Positions 33,101 to 43,386 of a stretch of DNA of 64,000 nt are shown in pieces. Under the pieces are notes generated by a model. That model did not search any database, was not told where the DNA came from, and was given only the letters and a program-made list of their open reading frames with translations. This DNA comes from Dyella lipolytica. GTDB taxonomy: Bacteria; Pseudomonadota; Gammaproteobacteria; Xanthomonadales; Rhodanobacteraceae. The stretch is from the NCBI RefSeq assembly GCF_030160075.1, contig NZ_BSNQ01000003.1, forward strand, positions 1,858,328 to 1,922,327, in the 5' to 3' direction. A program made the translations under genes and the position numbers. Numbering within the stretch: position 1 is the first letter of the stretch; the number at the start of each line of letters is the position of its first letter.

Positions 33101-35121
33101 ACGGCAGCCTTCGCCTCGCCGCGCTGGCCTACACCGACGAGCGCTTCGGCAATGCCGATGGCAACATCACTGTGCGCGCGCCGCTGGTAGTCGAACCCAG
33201 CACACCGCGCGTGATGGCCGCAGGCGACAAAGCGCAAATCAGCCTGGATCTGAAAAACCTATCCGGCAAGGATGGCGTAGCCAAGGTCAGTGTGAAGAGC
33301 AGCGATTTTGTCCATGTGGACAACGCCGCACGAAGCGTTCCGCTCAAGGATGGCTCAAGCACGACGCTGCTGATGCCTGTAACAGCCAACGCAGGTGCCG
33401 GTGTGGCCACCATCGATATCCATGCGCAGCTCAACGACTACCAGATCGATCGGCACTTCGAATTCGCGGTGCGTCCGGCGTGGCCGGAAGAAGTGCGCAG
33501 CGTGCCGATGGTGATCGAAGATGGCAAGGCGGTGCGTCTGGATGCGTCGCAAACAGCAGGACTGTTTCCTGCGACAGTGCATAGCCAACTTACGTTGAGC
33601 ACGCTGCCACCACTGCCGTATAACAGCGCGTTGCGCGAGCTCCTGCTCTATCCCTATGGCTGTATCGAGCAGACCACGAGCAAGGGCTACGCGGCCCTGT
33701 ACATGGACGAGAAAACTGCCAAGGCGCTCGGCATCGCGGGTTTGAGCGACGCACAGCGACAAGCCGCCGTGGAAAGCGCACTCGCTCGCATCGCCTCGTT
33801 CCAGGCCAGCAACGGACACTTCAGTTTCTGGGGCGGGACCAGTCCGATCGAGACGTTCACCACGCCCTATGTCGTGGACTTCATGCTCGACGCGCGCGAT
33901 GCAGGCTTCGCCGTGCCGCAGGATGTGTTGCAGAAAGCCCTGCAACGCCTCAGCGACGACTTGCTTGCCGGTGGACACCCCTACTTCAGCTATGAGCATC
34001 ACGATCACATGCGCATTGCCGATGAGGCCTATTCCGGTTTCGTGCTGGCACGTGTCAATCGTGCGCCGCTGGGCACGCTGCGCGCCATTTTCGACAACGA
34101 TCGGCAAAAACTGGTCGGGCCGCTGCCGCTGGTGCACCTGGGCATTGCGCTCAAGCTGATGGGTGACAACGAGCGCGCACAGAAAGCGATCGACGAGGCG
34201 TTTGCCTGGAACAAGGAACGTCCGTGGTACGTAGGCGACTACGGTTCGGACCTGCGCGACCTGGCTGTGATGGTTGCACTGACGCACACCTACGGGATGA
34301 ACAAGCCCGAATACGATGTCAAATTGATTGATTGGGCACGCAATGCCACTGCCAACGTGCGCGCGACTCAGGAAAAGATTCCTTACTACCACTGGTCGTG
34401 GTCTTACCTGAGCACGCAAGAACAGGTGGCGATCGCACGCGTGGCACATGCCTTTGATGCGGCCAGCAACGCACCGCTCGCTGCGTCGTTGAACATCGGC
34501 GGCAAAACCGAACAGGTCCCGTCGGACAAGTTCATCTGGACGCGCAACCTCACACCCGCCGAGCTAGCCAGCGGTGTGTCGGTGCAGCCAAGCGGCAAGG
34601 CCACCGTGTTTGCAACCTTCGATGTTGCGGGCATCCCGTCGAAAGCACCGGCCGCCGACGCTAGCCAAGTCGATGTTCGACGCGCCTACTTCACTACCGA
34701 CGGCAAGTCGTGGAGTGGCGACACGCTCAAGGAGGGCGAAAGCCTGATCGTCGAGCTGGTCATCGAAGCACGCATGAATATGCCCGACGCCATCGTGACG
34801 GACCTGCTGCCGGGTGGACTGGAAGTGGAGAATCTCAATCTCGGCGGCGCACAACAATGGGAAGGTGTGGTGGTCGACGGTATCGAGATGGATCAGCACA
34901 CCGGTGCGGCCGACATCGTGCATGAGGAATATCGCGATGATCGCTATGACGCGGCACTAAGACTGTTGCGCGGCCAGGCAGCCCACGTTTTCTATCTCGT
35001 ACGTGCGGTGACGCCAGGTACGTATGCCGTGCCGCCGCCGCTGGTGGAAGATATGTATCGGCCCGCGGTACGCGGCGTCGGTGCCATGCCACTTAGTTCG
35101 CTGAAGGTGATAGAGCCCTGA
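30133..35121 (+). CDS. Alpha-2-macroglobulin family lipoprotein (YfhM-like)
   Basis: 1662 aa. The lipoprotein signal has lipobox LLSAC (Cys29). Macroglobulin-type beta domains occupy most of the chain. The thioester motif is intact as YPYGCIEQ, with Cys1177 and Gln1180, and the alpha-toroid thioester domain follows. In bacteria these periplasmic proteins are thought to trap invading proteases covalently. The next gene encodes PBP1C, repeating the yfhM-pbpC pairing of E. coli, which suggests guarding of the wall during repair. Confidence 0.95.
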   Translation: MKRLSIGRRLHGGLVGLLFLVSLGLLSACHHHEAGSPALQGAPAGSSSTHAAATQPFSLLSASSQTTDSRTAIALHFSAVLASAQSFDQLIAVTGPNGEVVSGSWGLQDDGKTLNFPFVNPDQHYAVVLHAGLLAADGRTLGHEVKRDVYSGNLQAAVGFASMGSVLPARGSRGLPLVSVNVHDADIEFFRVHDDALSDLFCAYPDNKHRDNYELDHQPNDWSRCEHGDRAKRAITDMGDSVYANHYTLGGAQNERTVTYIPVQDVSQLAQPGVYMAVVKQGGTFANGYDTAIFFVSDLGLHLRVYHDNVLLHVASLHDGSPISGVEVEIDGASGNAKLKATTDGDGNALIAYKVDPADVLIARHGKDVSVLPFNRPALDVSNFDITGRPEAPFEVFAWSGRDLYRPGETLHASALLRDYDGKPMKPQALFVRLKQPDGRSLVDTRLDPRDLNYFDLSQVIPEDAPTGLWQLEFRLNPGSKEAVQAFPFHVEEFLPERLKVDLASPQARLVPNEPLKLAVTSSYLYGAPADGNRFTAKLLVKPEVHPLPNLPDTFFGNPLVDLPKNANDVVDTKLDAQGHLEQDVALPDDVKPVAPLAVTLSGSVYETGGRAVTRLLNKVYWPAPELVGVRPQFDPTQGAESQGRASFEILRADVDGKLVAGSHLKVRLQREIRDFYWLYEHGDEWKSNANVQLQQIDEKDIDIAAGQRAQVDFPVEWGGYRLEVYDPDTKLTTVYPFFAGYSWDDENTGKEARPDKVKLALDKARYRAGDTMKVTVTPPHDGPGVLLIESDHLLYTRNIDATAGATFDIPVTKDWERHDVYVVALVFRGGDATERTTPARAMGIEHVTMDRNDRRIPLKLSAPAMMRPGNPLDVTVQAQGLSGQHAYVTLSAVDQGVLNITNYPVPDAWAWMFAKRALGIDAYDLYSRVIEAMDGEQAKLRYGGDMSSKALPHAARLNPKVQIVDLFAGPVAFDAQGKATLRVQVPDFNGSLRLAALAYTDERFGNADGNITVRAPLVVEPSTPRVMAAGDKAQISLDLKNLSGKDGVAKVSVKSSDFVHVDNAARSVPLKDGSSTTLLMPVTANAGAGVATIDIHAQLNDYQIDRHFEFAVRPAWPEEVRSVPMVIEDGKAVRLDASQTAGLFPATVHSQLTLSTLPPLPYNSALRELLLYPYGCIEQTTSKGYAALYMDEKTAKALGIAGLSDAQRQAAVESALARIASFQASNGHFSFWGGTSPIETFTTPYVVDFMLDARDAGFAVPQDVLQKALQRLSDDLLAGGHPYFSYEHHDHMRIADEAYSGFVLARVNRAPLGTLRAIFDNDRQKLVGPLPLVHLGIALKLMGDNERAQKAIDEAFAWNKERPWYVGDYGSDLRDLAVMVALTHTYGMNKPEYDVKLIDWARNATANVRATQEKIPYYHWSWSYLSTQEQVAIARVAHAFDAASNAPLAASLNIGGKTEQVPSDKFIWTRNLTPAELASGVSVQPSGKATVFATFDVAGIPSKAPAADASQVDVRRAYFTTDGKSWSGDTLKEGESLIVELVIEARMNMPDAIVTDLLPGGLEVENLNLGGAQQWEGVVVDGIEMDQHTGAADIVHEEYRDDRYDAALRLLRGQAAHVFYLVRAVTPGTYAVPPPLVEDMYRPAVRGVGAMPLSSLKVIEP

Positions 35122-35129
35122 ACCCGTAA

Positions 35130-35160
35130 CGGGCTACGCGGCCACGTTCCGCGTAGCCCG
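35130..35160 (+). other. Hairpin between the macroglobulin gene and pbpC
   Basis: 12-bp perfect stem CGGGCTACGCGG / CCGCGTAGCCCG with a 7-base loop in the 55-base spacer. No U-tract; it could be an mRNA processing or partial termination signal between co-transcribed genes. Confidence 0.55.
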
Positions 35161-35176
35161 ACGACGGACGAACGAT

Positions 35177-37564
35177 ATGGATTCCGCATCGCCCGAACCC
35201 ATTCACCCGCAGATACTCCGTTCTGCGCGTATGCCTCGTTTTCTGCGCAACTTGCTTATTGGCGCTGCCGTACTGCTCTTACTGGCCGTGGTGCTGGATC
35301 GTGTATTTCCGCTTCCACTGCCGGCACCCGATACCGGCAGCACCGTAGTACTTGCGCACGACGGCACGCCGTTGCGCGCATTTGCGGACAGCGATGGCGT
35401 GTGGCGTTATCCGACCACATCCAAGCAGGTGTCGCCGTTGTATCTGCAGGCGTTGCTGACTTATGAGGATCGCTGGTTCTATCGGCATCCCGGTGTCAAT
35501 CCGTATGCATTGGCGCGCGGTGTAGCGACTGCGGTGCGTCACGGACATATCGTTTCCGGCGGCTCGACGCTGACGATGCAGGTAGCACGCATCATCACAC
35601 CGATTCCGCACACCGTTGCCGGTAAGTTCGTGCAGATCTTCCGCGCGCTGCAGCTCGAGGTACATCTGAGCAAGGCGCAGATTCTCAATCTCTATCTCAA
35701 CCACGCTCCCTTCGGCGGCCCGATCCAGGGTGTGGAAGCCGCATCGTGGGCTTATCTCGGCAAACCGGCTGATCGGTTGTCTCACGCTGAAGCGGCGCTA
35801 CTGGCCGTACTGCCGCAATCGCCAAGCTTGTTGCGCCCGGATCGCCACTCCGACGCGGCGCGCCGCGCGCGCGACAAGGTGCTCAAGCGCATGCGCGACG
35901 AAGGTCTGTGGAGCGAAGCCCAGGTGCGCGATGCAGAAATTGAACCCGTGGTCGCCCGCTCCCTGCGCGCGCCACTGGAAGCGGCGCTGTTGGCCGAACG
36001 CCTGCATGAACAGCAGCCGCAGGCGAGACGCATCGTCACCACCATCGATGCCAACCTGCAACGTTCAGTGGAAGATCGCGTCAGCGATTACCTCTCGCGA
36101 TTGCCGCCGCGCACGTCTGCTGCCGTGCTGGTAGTCGACAATGCGACGCTTGAGGCGAGGGTCTATGTCGGTACGGCGGAATTCGGTGATCCGCTTCGGC
36201 TTGGACACGTCGATATGGTGCGGGCGCCGCGCTCTCCAGGTTCCACGCTCAAGCCTTTCCTGTATGGCCTGGCGCTCGACGATGGACTCATCACGTCGCA
36301 AAGTTTGCTGGTCGATGCGCCGCAGGACTTCGGTGGTTACAAGCCGGGCAATTTCGATGAAACGTTCAGCGGACCGGTGAGCGTTGCCGAAGCCCTGCAG
36401 CGTTCGCTCAATGTGCCGGCGGTGGATGTGCTCGATCACGTCGGCCCTAACCGTTTCGTGGCGCGGCTGGCCAATGGCGGTATCGACCTGGGTCTGCCGC
36501 AAGGTGCGCAACCAAACCTGTCCATCATTCTCGGCGGCGCATCGACACGGTTGGAGAATCTGGTAGGTGCGTATACCGCTTTCGCGAATGGCGGTATCGC
36601 GGGAGCGCCACGGTATGTACCAGACCAGCCGAAACAGGCGCGTCGCCTGCTCTCGCCAGGTGCCGCATGGATCATCCGCGACATTCTCTCGACCAATCCC
36701 GCCGATGTGGAAGGCGCTCCTTTGGATGGCACTATCAATCAACACGGCGCTGTCGCTTGGAAAACCGGCACCAGCTACGGGTATCGCGATGCATGGGCCA
36801 TCGGCGTTACCGATGGCTGGACGGTGGGCGTGTGGATCGGTCGCCCCGACGGCACGCCGTCCCCCGGACAATACGGCGCGGTGACCTCGTTGCCGCTGAT
36901 GTTCGCTGTGGTCGATATGTTGCCTGACGATCGCACTCACCCTCACGCGACACAGCCCGCGAATGTACGACGGGTGGATATCTGCTGGCCGCTCGGCGGC
37001 GCCGCGTCGGCCACGCCGACTGCACTGTGCCGTCAACGGCGCGTGGCATGGACGCTGGATGGTGCAATGCCGCCCACCTTCGCCGAGCGCGATATCACGG
37101 CCTGGTCGGCGGGATTGATAACGGTACGCGTCGATGCTCAAGGGCATCGCCTCAGCGCAACCTGTCGCAGCAAAGTCGAACACCGTATTCAAATCGCCCG
37201 CTGGCCTGCATTGGCAACGTCGTGGCTGAGTACGGATGACGCAACGCAGGCCGCCCTGCCGCCGCTGGCACCCGGCTGCGCAGCGGATTCGCTCGATGTC
37301 GCCAATCCCATTCGCATTGCCGGGCTTAGCGATGGTGTGCGGCTGCGACAAGCACCGAACAGTGCGCAGCCGCTGCGTGTGACCTTGCAGGCGCTCGGCG
37401 CCTCCGGTGAAGTCCAGTGGCTGCTGGATGGACGCCTGCAAGGGAGCAGCCTCGGCAACGCGAACATGCAGTTGGCGTTGCCGCAGGCAGGTGATCATCA
37501 GATCACTGCGCTGACGCGCGATGGTGCGTTTGCGCAACTTGCGGTGTACGTCGACAAGTCATAG
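35177..37564 (+). CDS. pbpC: Penicillin-binding protein 1C
   Basis: 795 aa, the usual PBP1C length. Cytosolic N-terminus, one membrane anchor (~24-42), glycosyltransferase domain (TYEDRWFYRHPGVNPYALARG, GGSTLTMQVARI), transpeptidase domain with SPGSTLKP (Ser356, Lys359), SLN, and KTGTS (Lys529), then a C-terminal BiPBP_C-type domain of ~90 residues. It polymerises and crosslinks peptidoglycan. It follows the macroglobulin gene as in E. coli. Confidence 0.95.
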   Translation: MDSASPEPIHPQILRSARMPRFLRNLLIGAAVLLLLAVVLDRVFPLPLPAPDTGSTVVLAHDGTPLRAFADSDGVWRYPTTSKQVSPLYLQALLTYEDRWFYRHPGVNPYALARGVATAVRHGHIVSGGSTLTMQVARIITPIPHTVAGKFVQIFRALQLEVHLSKAQILNLYLNHAPFGGPIQGVEAASWAYLGKPADRLSHAEAALLAVLPQSPSLLRPDRHSDAARRARDKVLKRMRDEGLWSEAQVRDAEIEPVVARSLRAPLEAALLAERLHEQQPQARRIVTTIDANLQRSVEDRVSDYLSRLPPRTSAAVLVVDNATLEARVYVGTAEFGDPLRLGHVDMVRAPRSPGSTLKPFLYGLALDDGLITSQSLLVDAPQDFGGYKPGNFDETFSGPVSVAEALQRSLNVPAVDVLDHVGPNRFVARLANGGIDLGLPQGAQPNLSIILGGASTRLENLVGAYTAFANGGIAGAPRYVPDQPKQARRLLSPGAAWIIRDILSTNPADVEGAPLDGTINQHGAVAWKTGTSYGYRDAWAIGVTDGWTVGVWIGRPDGTPSPGQYGAVTSLPLMFAVVDMLPDDRTHPHATQPANVRRVDICWPLGGAASATPTALCRQRRVAWTLDGAMPPTFAERDITAWSAGLITVRVDAQGHRLSATCRSKVEHRIQIARWPALATSWLSTDDATQAALPPLAPGCAADSLDVANPIRIAGLSDGVRLRQAPNSAQPLRVTLQALGASGEVQWLLDGRLQGSSLGNANMQLALPQAGDHQITALTRDGAFAQLAVYVDKS

Positions 37565-37615
37565 AAAGGACTGTCGACGTGCAACCTGCCCGGTCATCGC
37601 CAGCGTTCGGAAACG

Positions 37616-38353
37616 TCACTTCACCCGTTTGACCGCAGCGCGACGTTTCGTGGGTGCCTTGGCGGTTTTTGCCGGCCTGGCCTTCAAGGCCGCCCGCTTT
37701 TTGGCTGCCGGTTTGCGGCGCTTGTCGGAGGGCGCATCAGCATGGGGTTCGTGGCGATGCTGCACGCGCAGCTCCTCGCGGAACGCATCGGCGTAACTTT
37801 TCAGCTCTGTCTTCTGCTTCGCGCTGAGGCCTTTTCCGTGCTCCATATGCTTTTCCATCTGCCGTAGCAGATCGTAGTCGTGGTAGTCGCGGTAGGGCTT
37901 GAGGTCGAGATCGACCGGCACCTTGGTAAGGCGCTCGTCGCCAATGCGCTTGACGTATTTCTGCATGAAGCGGTCATAGGCTTGCCACGTGATGCGTTGG
38001 GCATGCACGGCAGCCTCTTCGGCGCGCGTTGCGATCTGGTGCGCATGGAGATAGTGCAGCTTGAGCTGGTCGATCAGGGTTTTTTCCACTTCCTCGTGCA
38101 GAATCAGGAAGCGATCAACGTCGACGGTGCGGCCGCGAAAGGTAAAGGTCTTGGGTAGATGACGGTCGATATAGATCGTCTGGCCGTCCTGACTGTAGCC
38201 AGCGAGATAGGGGATGTCGTGGTTGCGGTCGAGTTTCTTGACCCGGCGCAGGATGGCATCGAGGGCACGATCCAGCATCAGTGACGAGATGTACCAGTCC
38301 GGGGTCTTCAACTTCACGTGCGGGGCGTTCGGGTGACAGGTGTTGGACGGCAT
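37616..38353 (-). CDS. Conserved protein with HEEVE motif and histone-H1-like basic tail
   Basis: 245 aa, function unknown. The globular part (~1-200) has YIDRHLPKTF at 61-70, the motif HEEVE at 86-90, then YLHAHQIATRAEE (His103, His105, Glu112), a spacing that recalls metal-binding helices of zincin-like proteins. Residues ~210-245 are almost entirely Lys, Arg, Ala and Pro (KKRAALKARPAK, TKRRAAVKRVK), as in bacterial histone-H1-like tails. No signal peptide. It stands alone, convergent with pbpC. Confidence 0.72.
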   Translation of the reverse strand: MPSNTCHPNAPHVKLKTPDWYISSLMLDRALDAILRRVKKLDRNHDIPYLAGYSQDGQTIYIDRHLPKTFTFRGRTVDVDRFLILHEEVEKTLIDQLKLHYLHAHQIATRAEEAAVHAQRITWQAYDRFMQKYVKRIGDERLTKVPVDLDLKPYRDYHDYDLLRQMEKHMEHGKGLSAKQKTELKSYADAFREELRVQHRHEPHADAPSDKRRKPAAKKRAALKARPAKTAKAPTKRRAAVKRVK

Positions 38354-38453
38354 GGGCGGATCTCCTATCGGCGCAGTGGGGACATTGGCGCAGAGACTAG
38401 CGCTTCGCCGTCACTGGCACATGTCCATGCCGGTGGGCTACCGAAACGAAAAA

Positions 38454-38469
38454 CGGCGCCAAGGCGCCG
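38454..38469. repeat. Small hairpin CGGCGCC-AA-GGCGCCG, first copy
   Basis: 7-bp perfect stem. An identical core recurs 30 bases downstream inside the tRNA-Pro terminator, suggesting local duplication. The stretch 38354-38453 ahead of it shows no gene; it should hold the promoter of the HEEVE-motif gene. Confidence 0.6.
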
Positions 38470-38483
38470 ACCACCCAAATAGA

Positions 38484-38505
38484 AAACGGCGCCAAGGCGC
38501 CGTTT
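38484..38505 (-). terminator. Terminator of tRNA-Pro
   Basis: 10-bp perfect stem AAACGGCGCC / GGCGCCGTTT with loop AA. On the minus strand it is followed by TCTATTTG, and on the plus strand by ACTTTTTC, so it could act both ways. Confidence 0.8.
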
Positions 38506-38520
38506 ACTTTTTCACCGAAT

Positions 38521-38597
38521 TGGTCGGGGCGGCGGGATTCGAACCCACGACCCTTTGCCCCCCAGGCAAATGCGCTACCAGGCTGCGCTACGCCCCG
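38521..38597 (-). tRNA. tRNA-Pro (anticodon GGG)
   Basis: 77 nt with encoded CCA (38523-38521). Acceptor stem CGGGGCG/CGCCCCG, the T-arm GTTCGAATC, and an anticodon arm TTTGC-CTGGGGG-GCAAA, whose loop gives anticodon GGG (reads CCC and CCU). Confidence 0.97.
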
Positions 38598-38659
38598 ACG
38601 GATGCGGTAAAGACGGAAAGTGTATCAGCTTGGGCCGAAACCCCGAAAGACTTCGCCGA

Positions 38660-39016
38660 TTACCGGCGAAGCAACGTAAGCACTTCTTCCAGCTCCATGC
38701 GCACCTGGCGCACGATCTGGTGCGACATGCTGGCTTCCATACGGGCCTGCGGGCCTTCCAGCCGAGCGCGGGCTCCGGTAATGGTGAAGCCCTCGTCGTA
38801 CAGCAGGGAACGGATCTGGCGGATCATCAGCACGTCGTGGCGCTGGTAGTACCGGCGGTTGCCGCGGCGCTTGACCGGATTGAGCGCAGGAAACTCCTGC
38901 TCCCAGTAACGGAGCACATGCGGCTTCACCCCGCACAAGTCGCTGACCTCACCAATGGTGAAATAGCGCTTGGCCGGGATGGCAGGTAGTTCGGTGTTAT
39001 TCCCCTGATCCAGCAT
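38660..39016 (-). CDS. MerR-family transcriptional regulator
   Basis: 118 aa. N-terminal MerR helix-turn-helix-wing ([53 protein letters not shown]) and a short helical C-terminus without effector cysteines. This MerR-like gene directly behind ihfA is a standing arrangement in many Proteobacteria. It overlaps ihfA by 20 bases. Confidence 0.93.
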   Translation of the reverse strand: MLDQGNNTELPAIPAKRYFTIGEVSDLCGVKPHVLRYWEQEFPALNPVKRRGNRRYYQRHDVLMIRQIRSLLYDEGFTITGARARLEGPQARMEASMSHQIVRQVRMELEEVLTLLRR

Positions 39017-39299
39017 AGCCCTCGACTCTCACCTTGAGTTTCTGCCCCGGCCGAAACGTCACCACCCGACGCGCGGAGATCGGAATCTCCTCGCCCGTCT
39101 TGGGGTTACGCCCCGGTCGCTGGTTCTTCTTCCGCAGGTCGAAGTTACCGAATCCTGACAGTTTTACCTGTTCGCCCCTTTCCAACGCTTCGCGGACCAC
39201 CTCGAAATAGGCGTCCACGAACTCTTTTGCCTCACGTTTGTTAAGGCCCACCTCGAGGAATAGGCGCTCGGCCATTTCCGCCTTTGTCAGCGCCGCCAT
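38997..39299 (-). CDS. ihfA: Integration host factor subunit alpha
   Basis: 100 aa from the ATG at 39299 ([14 protein letters not shown]). HU/IHF fold with the DNA-bending arm [27 protein letters not shown] and the conserved intercalating proline in NQRPGRNP. With IhfB it bends DNA and assists sigma54 promoters such as the glnK promoter predicted here. It begins 1 base after the pheT stop. Confidence 0.96.
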   Translation of the reverse strand: MAALTKAEMAERLFLEVGLNKREAKEFVDAYFEVVREALERGEQVKLSGFGNFDLRKKNQRPGRNPKTGEEIPISARRVVTFRPGQKLKVRVEGYAGSGE

Positions 39300-39300
39300 C

Positions 39301-41691
39301 TTACCCTCGCAATTTTGCCTCGCATGCCGCCTCCAACGCAGACACCGCATTTCGAACGCAGCGATCCGCGTCGTCGTCAGTAAGGGTGCGTGAAGCGTCC
39401 TGCAAAATCAAGCCCATAGCGAGACTTTTGCGGCCAGCTTCGACCCCCTTGCCGCTGTAACGGTCGAACAGGCGCAGCTCCACGAGACCGGTTCCCAGAC
39501 TGCCGCGGATGGCCTGCTCAATTTGTGACCAGCTCACCTGTTCAGGAACGTCGACCGCAATGTCACGGCGAACGGACGGGAAGCGCGGCACCGGCTGCGC
39601 CCTTGGCAGCCGGCGGCCCAGCAATGGGTCCAGGGCCAGCTCAAGCACGTGCACGTCCGGGCCCAGGTCGAGGGCCTTCGCCAACTGCGGATGCAAGGCA
39701 CCCAGGTAGCCGACCGTCAGCCCGTCGCGGGTCAAGCGGGCGCCCCGCCCAGGATGCAGCCATGCCGGTAGGCCATCGGCCTGCACGGACCAGCGTTGGG
39801 GCTCACCGCCCCAGGCGATCAAGGCGTCAAGGTCGCCCTTGATGTCGAAGAAATCCAACGGACGCGCCGACTCGCCCCATTGTTCGGCTCGCGCATGGCC
39901 GCTGGCGACGACGGCAAGGCTGGGTGTTTCCAGCGGCGGGTCGCCTGCGGCGAATACCCGGCCCAGTTCGAACAGACGGACTCGCTCTTGCTGACGGGCA
40001 CGGTTGTGCGACAGGGCGTCGACCAGCCCCGGCAACAAGGATGGCCGCATCACCGCCAGATCCGCCGAAAGCGGGTTGGCCAGCGGCACCAGCTGCTCGG
40101 TCATACCCCAGCGCTGGAGCACATCATGGCCGATGAAGGCGAGGTTTACGGCTTCGTAGTAGCCGCGCGCCGCCAGTTGCTCGCGCACTGCCAGCTCATT
40201 AAGGCGGGCCTCGGGTTCCGCGGCGAGCGTCAACGCGCCGGCCGGCGTGTGCGTGGGAATGTTTTCATAGCCATGGATGCGCGCAACCTCTTCGATCAGG
40301 TCTTCCTCGCGCTCGATGTCAAAGCGGCGACTTGGCGCGGTGACCTGCCAGCCATCGGCCGACGGCTCGACCTTCATGCCAAGCGCCGTGAAGATACGTA
40401 CGACTTCGCCGTCGGCGACGGTGAGGCCAAGCACACGCGCCAGCCGCGCGCGGCGCAGCAGGATCGGCTTCGGCGAACGCAGGTGTTGCGGCAACGTGAC
40501 GTCCACCAGCGGACCGGCGACACCGCCGGCAATGTCGAGGATCAGTCGCGTCGCATACTCGACGGCGATGCCGGGTAGTTCCGGATCGACGCCGCGTTCG
40601 AAACGGTGTCCGGCATCGGTGTGCATGCCCAACTTGCGGCTGCGGCCGATGATGGCCGACGGAATCCAGTGGGCGGCTTCCAGAAACACGTTGCGCGTGT
40701 CGTCGGTGACGCGCGTATCCAACCCACCCATGATCCCGCCGAGCGCAACGGCACGCGCTCCTCGGCCACCACGGCTATCGGAGACCACAAGGAAGTCGTC
40801 ATCCAACTCGACAGTGCGGCCGTCAAGCAGCGCGAGTGGTTCGCGCGCGCGCGCCGGACGCACGACAATCTCGCCTTCCAGCTTGTCTTTGTCGAACGCA
40901 TGCATGGGCTGGCCAAGTTCCAGCATGACGTACTGCGTGACGTCGACGAGAAAGCTGATCGGACGCAGCCCACTGCGACGCAACCGCTCGGCCATCCACA
41001 CCGGCGTTTCGGCTCTGGCGTTCACGTTGTCGATGACGCGACCCGCGAAGCGCGGCACGCGCGGACCCGCATCGAGCACGACCTTCATCGTGGCATCGCT
41101 TTGAGCAGGCACCGGCGCGGTATCGAGCGGGATCACCTCGCTACCCAGCGCTGCGGCAACGTCGAATGCGATGCCACGTACGCTGAAGCAATCGGCACGA
41201 TTAGGCGTAAGTTTGATTTCGATGCTGGCGTCCGGCAGACCGAGGTAGGTCGCAAGCGGCGTACCGATCGGCGCATCGGCGGGGAGTTCGAGCAGGCCCG
41301 ACGCATCGGGATCAACGCCCAGCTCTTTGGCCGAACAAAGCATGCCGAACGATTCAACCCCACGCAGCTTCGCCGCTTTGATTGCGATGCCGCCGGGCAG
41401 ATTGGCGCCAACGGTCGCCAACGGAGCGACCAGGCCAGCGCGTGTATTGGGTGCACCGCAGACGATCTGCACGACGCCGCTGCCCGTGTCCACCTCACAG
41501 ACCTGCAGGTGATCGGCCTCCGGGTGCTTCTGGGCGCTGACGATGCGCGCCACGATCACGCCATCAAGCGAGTTGCCCAATGGAGCGACGTCCTCGACCT
41601 CCAGGCCGATTGCCGTCAGCGTCGCAGCAAGTTCGTCGCGCGAAGCGCGGGTCGGAACATGGTGACGCAACCAATTTTCGGAGAATTTCAT
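39301..41691 (-). CDS. pheT: Phenylalanyl-tRNA synthetase beta subunit
   Basis: 796 aa. The N-terminal tRNA-binding OB domain ([28 protein letters not shown]), B3/B4 editing domain, B5, and C-terminal ferredoxin-like anticodon-binding domain ([29 protein letters not shown]) are all present. Forms the alpha2beta2 enzyme with PheS. It lies 21 bases behind pheS. Confidence 0.97.
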   Translation of the reverse strand: MKFSENWLRHHVPTRASRDELAATLTAIGLEVEDVAPLGNSLDGVIVARIVSAQKHPEADHLQVCEVDTGSGVVQIVCGAPNTRAGLVAPLATVGANLPGGIAIKAAKLRGVESFGMLCSAKELGVDPDASGLLELPADAPIGTPLATYLGLPDASIEIKLTPNRADCFSVRGIAFDVAAALGSEVIPLDTAPVPAQSDATMKVVLDAGPRVPRFAGRVIDNVNARAETPVWMAERLRRSGLRPISFLVDVTQYVMLELGQPMHAFDKDKLEGEIVVRPARAREPLALLDGRTVELDDDFLVVSDSRGGRGARAVALGGIMGGLDTRVTDDTRNVFLEAAHWIPSAIIGRSRKLGMHTDAGHRFERGVDPELPGIAVEYATRLILDIAGGVAGPLVDVTLPQHLRSPKPILLRRARLARVLGLTVADGEVVRIFTALGMKVEPSADGWQVTAPSRRFDIEREEDLIEEVARIHGYENIPTHTPAGALTLAAEPEARLNELAVREQLAARGYYEAVNLAFIGHDVLQRWGMTEQLVPLANPLSADLAVMRPSLLPGLVDALSHNRARQQERVRLFELGRVFAAGDPPLETPSLAVVASGHARAEQWGESARPLDFFDIKGDLDALIAWGGEPQRWSVQADGLPAWLHPGRGARLTRDGLTVGYLGALHPQLAKALDLGPDVHVLELALDPLLGRRLPRAQPVPRFPSVRRDIAVDVPEQVSWSQIEQAIRGSLGTGLVELRLFDRYSGKGVEAGRKSLAMGLILQDASRTLTDDDADRCVRNAVSALEAACEAKLRG

Positions 41692-41712
41692 GCGTGTCGG
41701 TTCCTGCTGCGA

Positions 41713-42729
<1,017 letters not shown>

Positions 42730-42750
42730 TCACAGAAACACAAACAAAAA

Positions 42751-42779
42751 CGGGGAGAAGGCGTTTGGCCTTCTCCCCG
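42751..42779 (-). terminator. Intrinsic terminator/attenuator between rplT and pheS
   Basis: 12-bp perfect stem CGGGGAGAAGGC / GCCTTCTCCCCG with a 5-base loop, followed in minus sense by TTTTTGTTTG. It lies 42 bases before the pheS ATG, so pheST must be reached by readthrough or anti-termination. No Phe-rich leader peptide is visible in the 33-base gap after rplT. Confidence 0.88.
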
Positions 42780-42812
42780 CTTGATTCACATCATATCGTC
42801 AGTGGTTGACGA

Positions 42813-43172
42813 TCAAGCGGCCAGACTGGCCTTCGCCTTTTCTGCGATGGCCCCAAACGCCTTGATGTCGTGCACGGCGATATCGGCCAGCACCTTGCGA
42901 TCGACGGTGATACCGGCCTTGGCCAGACCGTTGATCAGGCGGCTGTAGGACAGACCGAACTGACGGGCAGCAGCATTGATACGCACGATCCACAGGGCGC
43001 GGAACTGACGCTTCTTCTGCTTGCGGCCGATATAGGCGTACTGACCGGCCTTGATGACGGCCTGGTTAGCAACGCGGAAGACCTTGCGACGGGCGTTGTA
43101 ATAGCCCTTCGCACGGCCGATGATTTTTTTGTGACGACGACGGGCGGTAACGCCACGCTTTACACGAGCCAT
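42813..43172 (-). CDS. rplT: Large ribosomal subunit protein bL20
   Basis: 119 aa, basic, with the family sequence [54 protein letters not shown]. It is needed early in 50S assembly and, in E. coli, represses translation of rpmI-rplT. It lies 16 bases behind rpmI. Confidence 0.98.
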   Translation of the reverse strand: MARVKRGVTARRRHKKIIGRAKGYYNARRKVFRVANQAVIKAGQYAYIGRKQKKRQFRALWIVRINAAARQFGLSYSRLINGLAKAGITVDRKVLADIAVHDIKAFGAIAEKAKASLAA

Positions 43173-43188
43173 GGTTTAGTCCTCCGCC

Positions 43189-43386
43189 TTAGAGATACGG
43201 CAACATGCGTGCTACACCCTTGGTGTCGCAAGCTTTGACGTGGTTGGTGGCGCGCAGGTTGCGCTTACGCTTGGTCGACTTCTTGGTAAGAATGTGCGAC
43301 TTGAACGCATGGCCGGCCTTGAACTTGCCGGACGCGGTCTTGCGAAAACGCTTCGCCGCCGCGCGATTGGTCTTGATCTTGGGCAT
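43189..43386 (-). CDS. rpmI: Large ribosomal subunit protein bL35
   Basis: 65 aa from the ATG at 43386 ([14 protein letters not shown]). The frame is open 66 bases further upstream but this is the universal bL35 start. Highly basic, with [26 protein letters not shown]. Confidence 0.98.
   Translation of the reverse strand: MPKIKTNRAAAKRFRKTASGKFKAGHAFKSHILTKKSTKRKRNLRATNHVKACDTKGVARMLPYL

Noticed and set aside
31810-33237. 475-codon open frame on the minus strand inside the macroglobulin gene
   Set aside because: Antisense shadow; the macroglobulin frame is continuous and conserved.
36065-37537. 490-codon open frame on the minus strand inside pbpC
   Set aside because: Antisense shadow with Arg-rich, low-information sequence.
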